Shown: one piece after another, positions 1-10,695 of the stretch
How positions within the stretch are numbered: position 1 is the first letter of the stretch
How the letters are laid out: each line of letters opens with the position of its first letter
Assembly: GCF_037975245.1 (NCBI RefSeq)
Contig: NC_092577.1
Coordinates: 22,532,398-22,596,397 of the forward strand
Origin: Apostichopus japonicus
Lineage: Eukaryota > Echinodermata > Holothuroidea > Aspidochirotida > Stichopodidae
DNA length: 64,000 bases
Direction of reading: 5' to 3'
The notes under the pieces: model-generated
Told to the model about the DNA's origin: nothing
Database searches by the model: none
The model's input: the letters and a program-made list of their open reading frames with translations, nothing else
Made by a program: the position numbers and the translations under genes

Positions 1-806
1 TTTCTGGGAAAGTTACTTTGTTGATGTACACGCCTCTTTGAACACATCTTTCACAGCCGGAGTAGCCACTATGACCCTTGATGTTTTTGAGCATGGCTCT
101 TGCAGGGGCATCACATATGATTGCTGTCATAACCACTGTAAGCTTTTCTCCCTGAACTTGAATTCCATTTTGCTCAACATTTTGGTAGTCTGCTACAAAT
201 TCATTCAAAAATTCCAAATCAGTTGGTTTCCTTTTCCCATAGTACAAGCCAATCACAAAAGGACATTTTCTCTCACATGCAGTGATCATACCTAATATGG
301 GCCAAAACTGCGAGTTTGAGCTTTTGAATAGAGGTAAACCATCAATGTTTACATGCAACGTTATTGTAATTCCATTCTCAATCCCAACATGGTAATATTC
401 ACCTCCTGAGACAATTGTTGTGTCCACTTTGGTTTGCGTGCCTAGTAAAGTTCTAGGGTCTTTTGGAAGGTCAGGATGGTCATTTTGAAGAATGACAAGG
501 AGCTCAGAGAGTGAAGCATGAGAAATATTATACTTTGAGGCCCATTGCCCAAGCTCAATTTTCAGTGTGGAATTTATTTCATCCCTTCCATCAATTTCAC
601 CATCTGAGTGAAAGGTCTGGAACAAATCACTGTCAACACCATCAGCAACATCATTTTCAGACAACTGTTCCAGTTGGTGCAACTGCTGCAGTTGGCTCCT
701 TTTTTCCTTGATATGTAAAGATTTATCATTGTCCTTCCTGGTGTTATCTGTTGGTCCAGAGAAATTATTTTGCCAGCGAGATTCATCTGATATTGTTTGT
801 ATGTAG
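1..806 (-). pseudogene. tnp2-like transposase-type protein, internal fragment cut by the window edge
   Basis: The minus strand is open in one frame from about 806 down to base 1 without a stop, about 265 codons, and continues beyond the window. The part next to the satellite is polar and Gln/Leu rich (a QLQQLHQLEQL stretch, possible coiled coil). It is followed by motifs KDPRTLLGT, an HVGIENGI segment, NIDGLPLFKSS, QFWPILG and PFVIGLYYGKRKP, then a CDAPARAMLKNIKGHSGY block ending in a Cys pair (GCERC). I recognise this order from uncharacterised invertebrate proteins related to tnp2/EnSpm-type transposases; that is family memory, not a search. No start codon or splice sites are visible at the satellite side, so the 5' end may lie in another exon. 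It could be an active transposon gene or a domesticated one. The frame is undamaged, so 'pseudogene' is only a cautious label. Confidence 0.6.
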
Positions 807-810
807 AGGG

Positions 811-2925
811 TCAAAATGTATCCTGTTAAGGAGCCAGGGGTCGTATCTTTCAAAATCCAGTATGTTTGGTCCGGCATAAATGTGTTCAGTTTATGCAATT
901 TGACTGTTATTAGCCAGTCTTAGTACAATTCTGATATTACGACTATCGCGAGAATAGGGCCCTTTTATGGGGATACGGACGGCAATGAGGGGGTCAAAAT
1001 GTATTCTGTTAGGGAGCCAGGGGTCGTATCTATCAAAATCCAGTATGTTTGGTCCGGCATAAATGTGTTCAGTTTATGCAATTTGACTGTTATTAGCCAG
1101 TCTTAGTACAATTCTGATATTACGACTATCGCGAGAATAGGGCCCTTTTATGGGGATACGGACGGCAATGAGGGGGTCAAAATGTATTCTGTTAGGGAGC
1201 CAGGGGTCGTATCTATCAAAATCCAGTATGTTTGGTCCGGCATAAATGTGTTCAGTTTATGCAATTTGACTGTTATTAGCCAGTCTTAGTACAATACTGA
1301 TATTACGACTATCGAGAGAATAGGGCCCTTTTATGGGGATACGGACGGCAATGAGGGGGTCAAAGTGTATTCTGTTAGGGAGCCAGCGGTCGTATCTATG
1401 AAAATCCAGTATGTTTGGTCCGGCATAAATATGTTCAGTCTATGCAATTTGACTGTAATTAGCCAGTCTTAGAACTATACTAATATATCGACTATGGAGA
1501 GAATAGGGCCCTTTTATGGGGATACGGACGGCAATGAGGGGGTCAAAGTGTATTCTGTTAGGGAGCCAGCGGTCGTATCTATGAAAATCCAGTATGTTTG
1601 GTCCGGCATAAATATGTTCAGTCTATGCAATTTGACTGTAATTAGCCAGTCTTAGAACTATACTAATATATCGACTATGGAGAGAATAGGGCCCTTTTAT
1701 GGGGATACGGACGGCAATGAGGGGGTCAAAATGTATTCTGTTAGGGAGCCAGGGGTCGTATCTATGAAAATCCAGTATGTTTGGTCCGGCATAAATATGT
1801 TCAGTATATGCAATTTGACTGTAATTAGCCAGTCTTAGAACTATACTGATATATCGACTATCGCGAGAATAGGGCCCTTTTATACGGACGGCAATGAGGG
1901 GGTCAAAATGTATTCTGTTAGGGAGCCAGGGGTCGTATCTATGAAAATCCAGTATGTTTGGTCCGGCATAAATATGTTCAGTTTATGCAATTTGACTGTA
2001 ATTAGACAGTCTTAGTACAATACTGATATTACGACTATCGAGAGAATAGGGCCCTTTTATGGGGATACGGACGGCAATGAGGGGGTCAAAATGTATTCTG
2101 TTAGGGAGCCAGCGGTCGTATCTATGAAAATCCAGTATGTTTGGTCCGGCATAAATATGTTCAGTCTATGCAATTTGACTGTAATTAGCCAGTCTTAGAA
2201 CTATACTAATATATCGACTATGGAGAGAATAGGGCCCTTTTATGGGGATACGGACGGCAATGAGGGGGTCAAAGTGTATTCTGTTAGGGAGCCAGCGGTC
2301 GTATCTATCAAAATCCAGTATGTTTGGTCCGGCATAAATATGTTCAGTCTATGCAATTTGACTGTAATTAGCCAGTCTTAGAACTATACTAATATATCGA
2401 CTATGGAGAGAATAGGGCCCTTTTATGGGGATACGGACGGCAATGAGGGGGTCAAAATGTATTCTGTTAGGGAGCCAGGGGTCGTATCTATGAAAATCCA
2501 GTATGTTTGGTCCGGCATAAATATGTTCAGTATATGCAATTTGACTGTAATTAGCCAGTCTTAGAACTATACTGATATATCGACTATCGCGAGAATAGGG
2601 CCCTTTTATACGGACGGCAATGAGGGGGTCAAAATGTATTCTGTTAGGGAGCCAGGGGTCGTATCTATGAAAATCCAGTATGTTTGGTCCGGCATAAATA
2701 TGTTCAGTTTATGCAATTTGACTGTAATTAGACAGTCTTAGTACAATACTGATATTACGACTATCGAGAGAATAGGGCCCTCTTTGGGGATACGGACGGC
2801 AATGAGGGGGTCAAAATGTTTCCTGCTACGAAGCCAGTGGTCGTATCTATCAAATTCTAGTATGTTTGGTGCGGCATAAATATGTTAAGCTTATGCAATT
2901 TGACTCTAATTAGCCATGATAATTT
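811..2925. repeat. 183-bp satellite array with a four-unit higher-order repeat
   Basis: Tandem units begin with tcaaaatgta or tcaaagtgta at 811, 994, 1177, 1360, 1543, 1726, 1903, 2086, 2269, 2452, 2629 and 2811. Spacing is 183 bp except 177 bp for the units at 1726 and 2452, which share a 6-bp deletion before tacggacgg, and 182 bp for the unit at 2629. The last unit is degenerate and fades out near 2925. Block 1360-2085 and block 2086-2810 carry the same order of unit variants, so a 4-mer of about 726 bp was duplicated as a whole. Each unit contains agaatagggccctttt with a GGGCCC palindrome. No coding potential is seen. Confidence 0.97.
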
Positions 2926-5163
2926 CATGATAAACCGTTATAACTTGTTATTAAAAATGATCACTTGACCACCCATCATATGAATCAGCGCTACGATTTA
3001 TTTGAAACAGTACACAACTTAGTGTTTTCTGGGGTTTTATTCTTGCAAATCTAGCGTTTATTTGTCACATGTCGCTGGTCACCCTGGCAAAAAAAGTTTT
3101 CCCATTGACTTTGTACACGCTACAACTCCCAAATTTCCACGTTGACTTTGTACACAGAATATCCTGCTAGCAGAATATCCTGCTAACTTCAGGTGGGTAT
3201 TTTGCACGTACCTTGCGTGCATCTCCCACATTGACGTATTTCAGTGTTGTGCTGGTACTGTGTTAGGCCAGTTTAAAGGTTATTTTTTACCGAGTACTGT
3301 AGTGAATTTTGCATAATCTGTGATAAATTCAAACATGCGAGTACGCATTTCGGTTTGACATAGATTAGGCGTACTGAAAGGATACAGTCTACATACGTTG
3401 TGTGTCGCATGTAGTAACTTTCCTGCTTAAATCAGCGAGTCAAGCTGAATTATTCTAGTTCACGTTGGGCCTCTAAAGTCTGGCTAGGCTTTCGTACGCG
3501 ATCAGATTTATGTTTAGATTTATGTTACACAGTTAGTAGGCCTAACGTGTCAAAGCTAGAGACAAACACACGGTCAAATAAGCTCGTGAGTTTAGGCCTT
3601 ATATCAATGGGTTATTAATAGGCCGTATTTTCAGTGGTATACAGCTATTCACGACGAGTATGTACCATACCCTGTCGAGAACTTGGTAATTTGACATGAA
3701 TTTTAGCCTAGGCTTTAGACTAGGTAAGGCACTTTTAATCGATCCTGTGTAGGCTATTTAATAATAATTGTGGTAGGTCTAGCAGCAAGTACCGTAGGCC
3801 TAGTTGTTGTACTAGTCCTATTATTCTAGCCTTTGTAGTTCAAAGGCTATAGAATAGAACTAGTAGTATTACCACTATTGTCCTATGTACAATACTTGCA
3901 AAAGTTGTATCATATTATTCAAAAGTTATATAAAGCTGGGGGTGGAGAAACCCAACTCTAGTTTGAATGGCCTGGAGTTATTGTACAATGCGCTCGATTT
4001 GTTTATTAGTTAGTATAATGAGTGTATATTAATTGGTATTACTGTACATGGAAAGAATGCTAGGAAGTAACAGCATGTCATTATCAATTATGTAGCCTAG
4101 GCAAAATATACAAAGTATTCTTATTGGAAGAAAAACATGAGCAAATAATGCTGCGTAGGCCTATAGTAATACAAAGTGGCTATTCTTACGACTAGTTGTA
4201 AGAATAATTTATAAATACGCACGCGCAGTTGCTTTAACATGGCTATTTTTACAACTAGGAGTACTATTTTTACAACTAGGAGTAACAATAATTTCCAGTT
4301 AGGGTTGTGGTTAGGGTTACCCCTACTACATGCGCAGTTGCTTTATTTACTTTACTGTGCTTGAATTCGCCGATGTCGTAAGAATAGTTTATAAATAATT
4401 GTTACTGTCACATTAGAATGGTATAATTTAGTTCATTTGTATTTGTATGACAGAAGAAGTCAATCTGTCAGCTGTTTATTTTAGAAAGTTTTTTTTTGGT
4501 AACTTTTACTTTAGTCAATGCTGGTTGTTGTTGATGTTGGAAAGTAGTATCCAGGGATGTAGGACAATTTACATAAACCCTAATCCCTCTATTCACTACA
4601 AAAATACAAGGTAGCATAATTGAGTATGTATACAAAAGAAACATCACCAGGTCAGGGCATAGTATAATAATACAAAGGTACAGGGTAGCATAGCATAGCT
4701 AGTGCACACAAAAGAAACCTACCAGGGCAGGACATAGTCAAGATGACAATGTATTGTATTGCCAAGTTATGCAAATTGATGCACTAGTAATTATATGTGA
4801 CATCACATCCGGCCAGTTAAGTGAGTGTTGGATAAGATTTTTATTCACTCTCCAAAATACCATCATCGGATTGAGTCCTGCTAGATCTCTTAGCTGAAAA
4901 AGACGGAGCTACAGCAGTGAATAATTTTAAGCAATTTCAAGAGGTAGTCCGAAGGACAACCAAACAAAGAAAGGTTGGTAGTCCTGCGCAAAACCAGGTA
5001 GTCCTTCCAAATTTCGGAGTAGATTTGACAATGACTCGAATAAAGGACTAGACAAGATGTGGGACTAGTCAGTGATGTATTGATTTTCTACAAAACTACA
5101 GGTACAGGATCGTCGCCATCATCATCACCACTCTGCACTGTAACCACAGGATTTTCATCATCA
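2926..5163. other. Non-coding stretch with minor repeats
   Basis: I see no coding region in either strand. It is AT-rich and carries many taggcctag-type words. A 21-bp unit is tandemly duplicated at 4243-4263 and 4264-4284. Around it the phrases gcgcagttgcttta and taagaata..tttataaat occur twice (4191-4240 and 4325-4400) in partly inverted arrangement, suggesting a decayed palindromic element. The downstream half lies beyond the 3' end of the minus-strand gene ending at 5164. Confidence 0.6.
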
Positions 5164-6666
5164 TCATTCACCATCATCACTCTCTACTATCTCCTTTTCA
5201 GCTTCCACAGCGGGGGTCCTCTTCCCATATGGGGGCTGGAAGGGGCGTCTCACACGTTTGGCAACTGAGTTCCAGAAGATAATCGCCGGTAACGGGTCGA
5301 ACTCTTTAATGCTCGGCCCTTCCATCAGTATCCTCAGGGTACTAGTTAGTGTGGTACTTGTCAGCTGGTTTCTCCAGTCGGTTTTCACGCGTTTCATCTG
5401 ACTAAATCCCCGCTCACATTCCACAGAGTGAGCAGGGATTGTCAGGATGAGATCCACCAGTGAAAATAGATTTTCAGCATCGACTCTATACTTGACTCCA
5501 AGCTGCTCCCATGATGCATTGTACACTGGTTTGTAGCTGTGGAGAAAAATGGAATAAGTTCAAGTTAGCTGACTGAGTTGGTGCTGTTATACTACATCAC
5601 TAGGAATAGTTCTAAAGAGCTTGGTTTGCATAGATAGGGGGACAGGGTGATATAATTATTATATAAAACAAACAAAACATTTGATTTTTTAATTGACAAC
5701 TCACTCTGTGTAAGCACTTTCTTTGACACTTGACCATTCCATCTCGATTGAATTTGTGTTCGTGCCAGCTTTTTCAAGGACTGGGCTGAAGTAATCCACC
5801 AGTTCTGCAATCTCAGCATCACCAAAGTCTGAAAGAAAAGAAAAACAAACCTACTGGAGATTTGGAATACTGAACTACATTTGATCAAATGTCAAATTTG
5901 TTCATCATACCATGTTACATGATTCAATCATGCACACGAAAAACCCACCTCTTTCTGCCTCAATGGGCCAGGACTTGAAATTGATGACTTTGGCTGCTGC
6001 AAGTTGTATGGCATCAATGTCAAATCTAATGTTGATAGCCTCTGTGATGCTGGTGACTGCAAGATCACACTCGGCTTTGTTGATTGGCTCTCCCTCGATC
6101 TTGTGGCCATGGAACGTACCGTCAGTGGCTGCCCTCTGGAACTGTCTCCATGCAGGTCCTTGTCTTTAACAGAAAGAAAAGTGAAACTTCAGTAATTTGA
6201 GCATATACATTCAAAATCAAAACCAAACAAGTTCTGATAACTAAGGATAAGAAAGTAGTGGAGGTAATTGTCAGTCACTTACTGTGATTTCAACTTGTCA
6301 AGAGAGGTCACCGTGTCTTTCACAAGTTTGGGCATTTCAGGTAAATTCATGTCCATTCTCTGGAAAGTACGAGAGAGTCGTCCCAGGATGTTGGTTACAT
6401 CTACCATGAAGTGGAGAAACCCAAGGAATGGCCTGGATAGCAATAACTTGAGGAAGCCAGCACTCTTTCCTTTGGAATCATTGCTTGTCTGGTTGTGTTC
6501 TTTGATCTGAGAGTGTTAAATAAATAATTGCATGAAAATACAATAGGCCTAAGTTTGTTGAAGTTATGATAATGGTGATGTTGTTGGTGACAAGCTTAAG
6601 CATTAAGTACAAAGCAATGATTACCTCATAAACATCAGGATTTTTTTGTATGCCAATGCCTAGCCT
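5164..6666 (-). CDS. ZNF862-like / hAT transposase C-terminal domain gene, five exons
   Basis: Exons read 6625-6666, 6283-6506, 5949-6163, 5705-5828 and 5164-5536, joined by AG acceptors and GT donors (GTAATC, GTAAGT, GTGGGT, GTGAGT). They keep one frame across all four introns: 978 nt, about 325 codons, ending at a stop at 5164. Frame conservation over four junctions is the main evidence. The protein has a PFLGFLHFMVDVTNILGRLS helix typical of ZNF862/KIAA1586-like proteins, then an FGDAEIAELVDYFSPVL segment. The C-terminal exon carries the hAT dimerisation-type motif PAHSVECERGFSQMKRVK. The N-terminal BED/zinc-finger and catalytic parts of a full hAT transposase are absent, so this is a truncated or domesticated derivative, or a gene whose first exons I could not find. 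No initiator ATG is assigned: the first in-frame Met is in the 6283-6506 exon. No stop or frameshift is seen, unlike neighbouring transposon debris. Confidence 0.8.
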
Positions 6667-7257
6667 CTGAGAATATTATACAAATATCAGCTGTTTTAAC
6701 TTAATATTGCTACTGCTTGGCTAATTTTTATTGCAATTCTCTAAAATAATATGTGCTTCACCTTCAATCTTGAGGAAAAGAATAATTAAAAATGCTCCAA
6801 ATTTTGCTGTACAAATTTTCGTTGATGCATATACACACCTACTGTCTGACCCTGACCTATAAATAAGACCAGCGATGAAGTCTAGATGCCATGTGTACAT
6901 GTGAATTATAATTAATTTTTTTTTCTGCTGGGAATTTCATTGATCTCCTATATTTCTTTGCTAAATTTGGTAAACATTTTTAAAAATGTAGGCCTAGTAC
7001 TAATTTTAGTAAGCCTGCAGTAGGGGCCCTCAGTACTACTATAGTGGTACTAAACATGTACACAATTTTTCTGGCCGTTCCCGTTTGCCACTGTAAATGC
7101 ACTTTTTAACAGGTAGAAAGTTCCTTTTTTTCTATATTTTTATTTGACATTTGGAAGAAATTTGAACAGCTATTACACTTTATCAATTAAGCAGTAAATC
7201 CCACCAAATCAACTCATTAAGTTCTTTATTAAGGAATTACAACAGTTGACACGACTT
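6667..7257. other. Probable first intron of the minus-strand gene
   Basis: AT-rich sequence with no recognised gene or repeat, lying between the candidate first exon and the 42-bp exon at 6625-6666. Confidence 0.4.
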
Positions 7258-7360
7258 ACCTCATTCTGTTTCGTTAGCTTGAATGATCAACTTTCCGACT
7301 TTTCTTGCACTTCATAACTTGGCGCTTTTTCTCTTTTCTCCCTTATGCGCATGCACAATG
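7258..7360 (-). promoter_or_regulatory. Candidate promoter and first exon of the hAT-derived gene
   Basis: On the minus strand, cagaatgag is followed by a strong donor (gtaagtcg, reading down from 7257). Used as an exon end it would join in frame to the exon at 6625-6666. Just upstream, at about 7345-7357, is tgcgcatgcac, close to the palindromic NRF1 consensus common in CpG-type animal promoters, within a locally GC-rich patch. Both points are suggestive only; no transcript evidence is available. Confidence 0.3.
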
Positions 7361-7512
7361 TTATAGCCGCGCCCACATTGCCACTACTTCTGGCATGAGC
7401 TCATGCGTCGAAACGAATATCGTCTGGTTCACTTTCCTTGTGTTCTGGTTCGATGACGGGTAGCAACGTCTCACGTAGGCTTCAAGTATACGTGATCGGC
7501 GGCAAACGCGTA

Positions 7513-8207
7513 TGGGAAGCCATGTAAGACCATGGAGCTCTGGTAAGACAAACACTGCATAATATATCCGCGTATTAATTTGAATATATACGCGTATAAT
7601 TAAATTCGAACAAATACGTGTATATATTTTTAACCAATCATAAGGTCCAAATATATCCGCGTATTAATTCGATTATAAACACGAATTAATTCGAATACAT
7701 ATATGAGGATTAATTCCTCAAAATTTTTAACCCAAAAGGTATACAAAAAGTCAAATTCGTGACATAAAAGGTCAACATTTTGACTTTAAAGTCAATATTT
7801 TAAATATTTTAATATACTTGATAGGATGAAACGAGATTTGTTTTATTTTTAATCTCAACATTTTGAGATAGAAAGTTAAAAATTATGAGATAAAAAAAGC
7901 AACATTTTGAGATTTGAGGACAACTTTTTTCCTTCCTTTGTTCCTATTAAGCCTCCGTGTGTAGTTGACGAATTAACTCCCATATATATATATATATTGT
8001 GGCGTATTAAGTCATGATGTGGTCTAGATTTAGTACGTTGGCCAGGGCGTACGTCAATATAGAGACTAACTTTGTCATCTCTCATTTATTGAACTGGCGA
8101 GGCTAATGCGGGTGACAGATATAAGACATGCAATATATGATTTAAAACACGTATGAATTCGACTTAATACGAGGATATTAATACGAGGATATATGCGGTG
8201 TTTGTCC
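7513..8207. mobile_element. Non-autonomous inverted-repeat element (MITE), family 1 copy 1
   Basis: The left end reads ggaagccatgtaagac, then gacaaacactgcataata and atatccgcgtattaat. The right end, reverse-complemented, reads gccatataggacaaacac, then cgcatatatcctcgtattaat. These form an imperfect terminal inverted repeat. The left arm carries a short internal duplication (gtaagac twice). The interior is AT-rich with no ORF and has four short phrases around tcaacattttga. A second copy of the same end lies at 61690-61912. No clear target duplication was found, so the superfamily is unknown. Confidence 0.6.
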
Positions 8208-8440
8208 TATATGGCTTTGCCATATACACGCGGCGCCGATGCAGCTTTACTGGATCGGAACGGCCGGTGTTATATTCATATATTTAACATTTGCAGTAAA
8301 TTAACACGTAATCCATAAGTCCAAGCGGATCTGTTATTAGGATTATATAACGATAATCTGACGGCAAATTTAATTTGCTTATCTATTACCGATAAATTTC
8401 CAGCTTACGATATGAACAGGTCACTCATAACGGCTTAAAT
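8208..8440. other. Short unannotated gap
   Basis: No gene, repeat or RNA recognised. Confidence 0.4.
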
Positions 8441-8461
8441 ACGTAAAGTAAGCGATATCGG

Positions 8462-8660
8462 CATGACGCCTCCGGCTCCCCGGCGGTATGCCGCTTACTG
8501 GCCGCCGGTGGCATCTCGGCCTTCATCCGCCGGCGGTAAACCGCTTCTTTACCGAGGGCGGCTTGCCGCCGGCGGTAAACCGCTCCTTTACCGCGGGCGG
8601 CTTGCCGCCTGCTCACCGCCGTCGGCCCGCCGGCGGCAGGCCGACGTCGGCAAGCCGCAT
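8462..8660. repeat. GC-rich 39-bp tandem/inverted repeat
   Basis: A sharply GC-rich block in an AT-rich neighbourhood. A unit beginning ccgccggcggtaaaccgct and containing tttaccg and gggcggcttg is repeated at about 8527 and 8566, with degenerate flanking copies. Each unit can fold on itself (gcggtaaaccgc, ccgccggcgg). The open frames across it on both strands are by-products of base composition. Confidence 0.7.
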
Positions 8661-8995
8661 GTTAGCATCAACCTCTCCAGGCACAACAACAACCTTGCTC
8701 TTCAAAATACTGAAAACTTGCACCGGTGGAACCGCTTGTTCACCGGTGAAGGACAACTTAACAATCCGAGAATCACGGCGCAATGCCGTGATACCGAAGG
8801 TGGCTAGGCCACAGGGGAGTAACAAAAAACAAACAAACTAAAGACAGGATAGTGAAACTACAAACGATATACGAACTGAGGAAAGCACACGAACACAAGC
8901 TATCACACCCGCCTGGCGGGAAGTACAGCACAGTACAATAACAGCTGTAATAGATGAAGAGCGAAAAACGTCCGCAGTCCACGAAAGCCAACGGG
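8640..8995 (-). pseudogene. 5' fragment of a Tx1-like LINE (5'UTR plus start of ORF1)
   Basis: Read on the minus strand, 8825-8640 encodes RRDSRIVKLSFTGEQ, PPVQVFSILKS and VPGEVDA. These match the ORF1 start of the A-family LINEs in this window (RRDSKIVLLSFSGEA, VPVQVFSVLRS, VPGEVDA). The sequence upstream (8830-8995) resembles the A 5'UTR, for example gtggactgcggacgttttt. The expected ATG is ACG here. It is a diverged relative, not a recent copy, and ends abruptly at the GC-rich block. Loss of the 3' part is unusual for a LINE and implies later rearrangement. Confidence 0.7.
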
Positions 8996-9106
8996 TTGTT
9001 TTGAGGGTGTGAACAGTTCTAAATGGATGAGATAGTGATGAAAGTGTCCAAGGACAAAAGAACCATTTTCCTCATTGGGTTCTCATATTACATCTTGCAA
9101 CCGAGC

Positions 9107-9205
9107 GAGGATACTTCGGTACACCTACAACGATCGCGAGGATATCGCGAGGATCGCGCGAGGATCGCGCGAGGATCGCGAGGATACTTCGGTACACCTA
9201 CAACG
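9107..9205. repeat. Local direct repeats of cgcgaggat flanked by a 31-bp duplication
   Basis: The phrase from gaggatacttcggtac through cctacaacgatcgc occurs at about 9107-9137 and 9180-9210. Between them are several copies of cgcgaggat. The downstream copy supplies the left flanking repeat of the U2-like retrosequence. Confidence 0.8.
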
Positions 9206-9412
9206 ATCGCTTCTCGGCCTTTTGGCTAAGATCATGTGTAGTATCTGTTCCCTTAGGGAATGGTGATACACACCTGACGATGATCACACAGTCACAGTCC
9301 CGATGCAAGGGGACTGGGGCTGAGAGCGGATCAGTCGTTTGGTAGTTTGGTTTTCGTGCCCAGGTTCTTTCCTGGGTGACTTTTTCTTAAAAAGTACCTA
9401 CAACGATCGCTT
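9196..9412 (+). mobile_element. U2 snRNA-headed retrosequence with 17-bp flanking repeats
   Basis: Bases 9206-9250 match the first ~45 nt of animal U2 snRNA (stem-loop I, atcgcttctcggcctttt, then the branch-site-pairing gtagtatctgttc) with about one mismatch, as I recall U2. After that the sequence is not U2. It contains potential hairpins around agtcccgatgcaaggggact and cccaggttctttcctggg, and ends in tttttcttaaaaag. The 17-mer acctacaacgatcgctt flanks it exactly, at 9196-9212 and 9396-9412, as expected for target-primed integration. Its last seven bases coincide with the U2 5' end. It may be a chimeric snRNA retropseudogene or a member of a U2-headed SINE. A functional U2 gene is excluded because stem-loops II to IV and the Sm site are missing. 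Confidence 0.75.
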
Positions 9413-9419
9413 AATACAC

Positions 9420-9880
9420 TCTAAATGAACGTGGTGAAATTTCACCAGTTGGTGAAATTTTTATCAGGAGTTGCGTTTATATGCTACCCTATATATCCTG
9501 GTTGTTTTCACCAAGTTGCCTGGTGAATGAGATTATATAACCAGGAAAGCGTGGTTAAATTTCGTGGTGAAATTTGACACTGTCCTGGTTAATATGAATG
9601 GGTATTTCACCTCATTCCTGGTGATATTAACCAACATTTTTTGGTTGATGCTAATACTATCCTGGTTAATATTAAATATTTCACCTCTTTCCTGTTCAAA
9701 TTTACCACACTTTGCCTGTTTGGTGCTAATACTATCTTGGTTAATATTACAATGTTCCACCCCTTTCTGGTTAAATTAAACATTTCCAGGTTGATGTCAC
9801 CATTATCCTGGTTAATATTAAACTGATCTTCCACCTCCTGGTTAAATCACCCCTTTTCTTGTTAATGCCACCTTATTATC
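9420..9880. repeat. Degenerate cctggttaatatta/tttcacc repeat
   Basis: Imperfect units built from actatcctggttaatatta, tttcacct and ttcctggttaaatt recur roughly every 60-90 bp. A related block in the opposite sense (tttcaccaggg, aaccaggataatgttag, ttaaccaggttg) is seen at 18108-18230. No coding potential. Confidence 0.65.
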
Positions 9881-10409
9881 CATTTAAGTTGCAATGCATT
9901 CATATTGAAAAAAAAACAGAACATAAATTAGAAAACATCATCAATGTTAATGAGAGCTAACTTTATTTCCATCTCCATTACTTTTGAATTTTGAGTACTA
10001 AGTGAACTTTCGCAATTTAGTTTAATCTATTAATGAATTAATATAAGTAATGCAATACTGAAATCAACATTTTTAGGACATCTTAACAGCATAACCATCG
10101 TCACATGCTGAAGCTCTGATTGCTCGACATGAACTCTGAAATGTAACAGGGATACCAAGACCTTGATCAGCACTTTTGCCCAAGGATACTGTAGTGAAAT
10201 GTATTTTGCGTTTTTTCGTATTGTTGTCTGTTATATAACATTTGGTAACTTTGTTTGACCATACCTGAAATTGTTCAGATTCAGCTGCATAATTATTTGC
10301 TCATGTTTAAACGAGTACCTTGCGTGATTGGCTTGTTGAACCCTCGAGATTTATGTTACGTAATAAGTCCTTTTCAATGTCCTTTGATATATATATTGGG
10401 CGCACACGG
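9881..10409. other. AT-rich gap
   Basis: No gene or RNA recognised. It may be part of the same dispersed repeat as 10410-10695, whose other copy leaves the window at 64000. Confidence 0.4.
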
Positions 10410-10695
10410 AAAAGGGACCACTGGCATTGGTTGCGTTTAGCCAGAACACGTAATTTATATTTCAAGATCTGAGATCCATGCGAAGCCAATGGAAAGTAAT
10501 GCCACGTAAGCAGTTCGTAATAGTGTGTGCTGGACGTTCTCGACATTAAAGGGCTAAAGAGGTATTTTGGTGTTTATATATTAAATGCTTAAAAGTTAAA
10601 TGCTTTCTTCATGTGTATTTGATGGTTCATGTTTGTGCAATAGTGAAATTTATGTAGTTTTGTTTATGCCAAAAAACAAATTATCAAAATGTATT
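10410..10695 (+). repeat. Dispersed repeat, copy 1 (partner at 63700-64000, inverted)
   Basis: Read forward this segment has ttggttgcgt, gccagaacacgtaattt, ggaaagtaatgccacgta, gaggtattttggtgtttat, aaatgctttcttc and ggttcatgtttgtgcaat, in that order. The reverse complement of 63700-64000 shows the same words in the same order with about 80-90% similarity by eye. No protein is encoded. Family unknown. Confidence 0.75.

Noticed and set aside
811-2925. Regular repeats resembling a CRISPR array
   Set aside because: Units are contiguous 183-bp satellite monomers with no unique spacers, and the genome is eukaryotic.
8425-8841. Several overlapping open frames on both strands in the GC-rich block
   Set aside because: They follow from a 39-bp GC-rich repeat and low stop frequency; no motif except the LINE ORF1 scrap on minus.
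9206-9395. Functional U2 snRNA gene
   Set aside because: Only the first ~45 nt match U2; the Sm site and stem-loops II-IV are absent.
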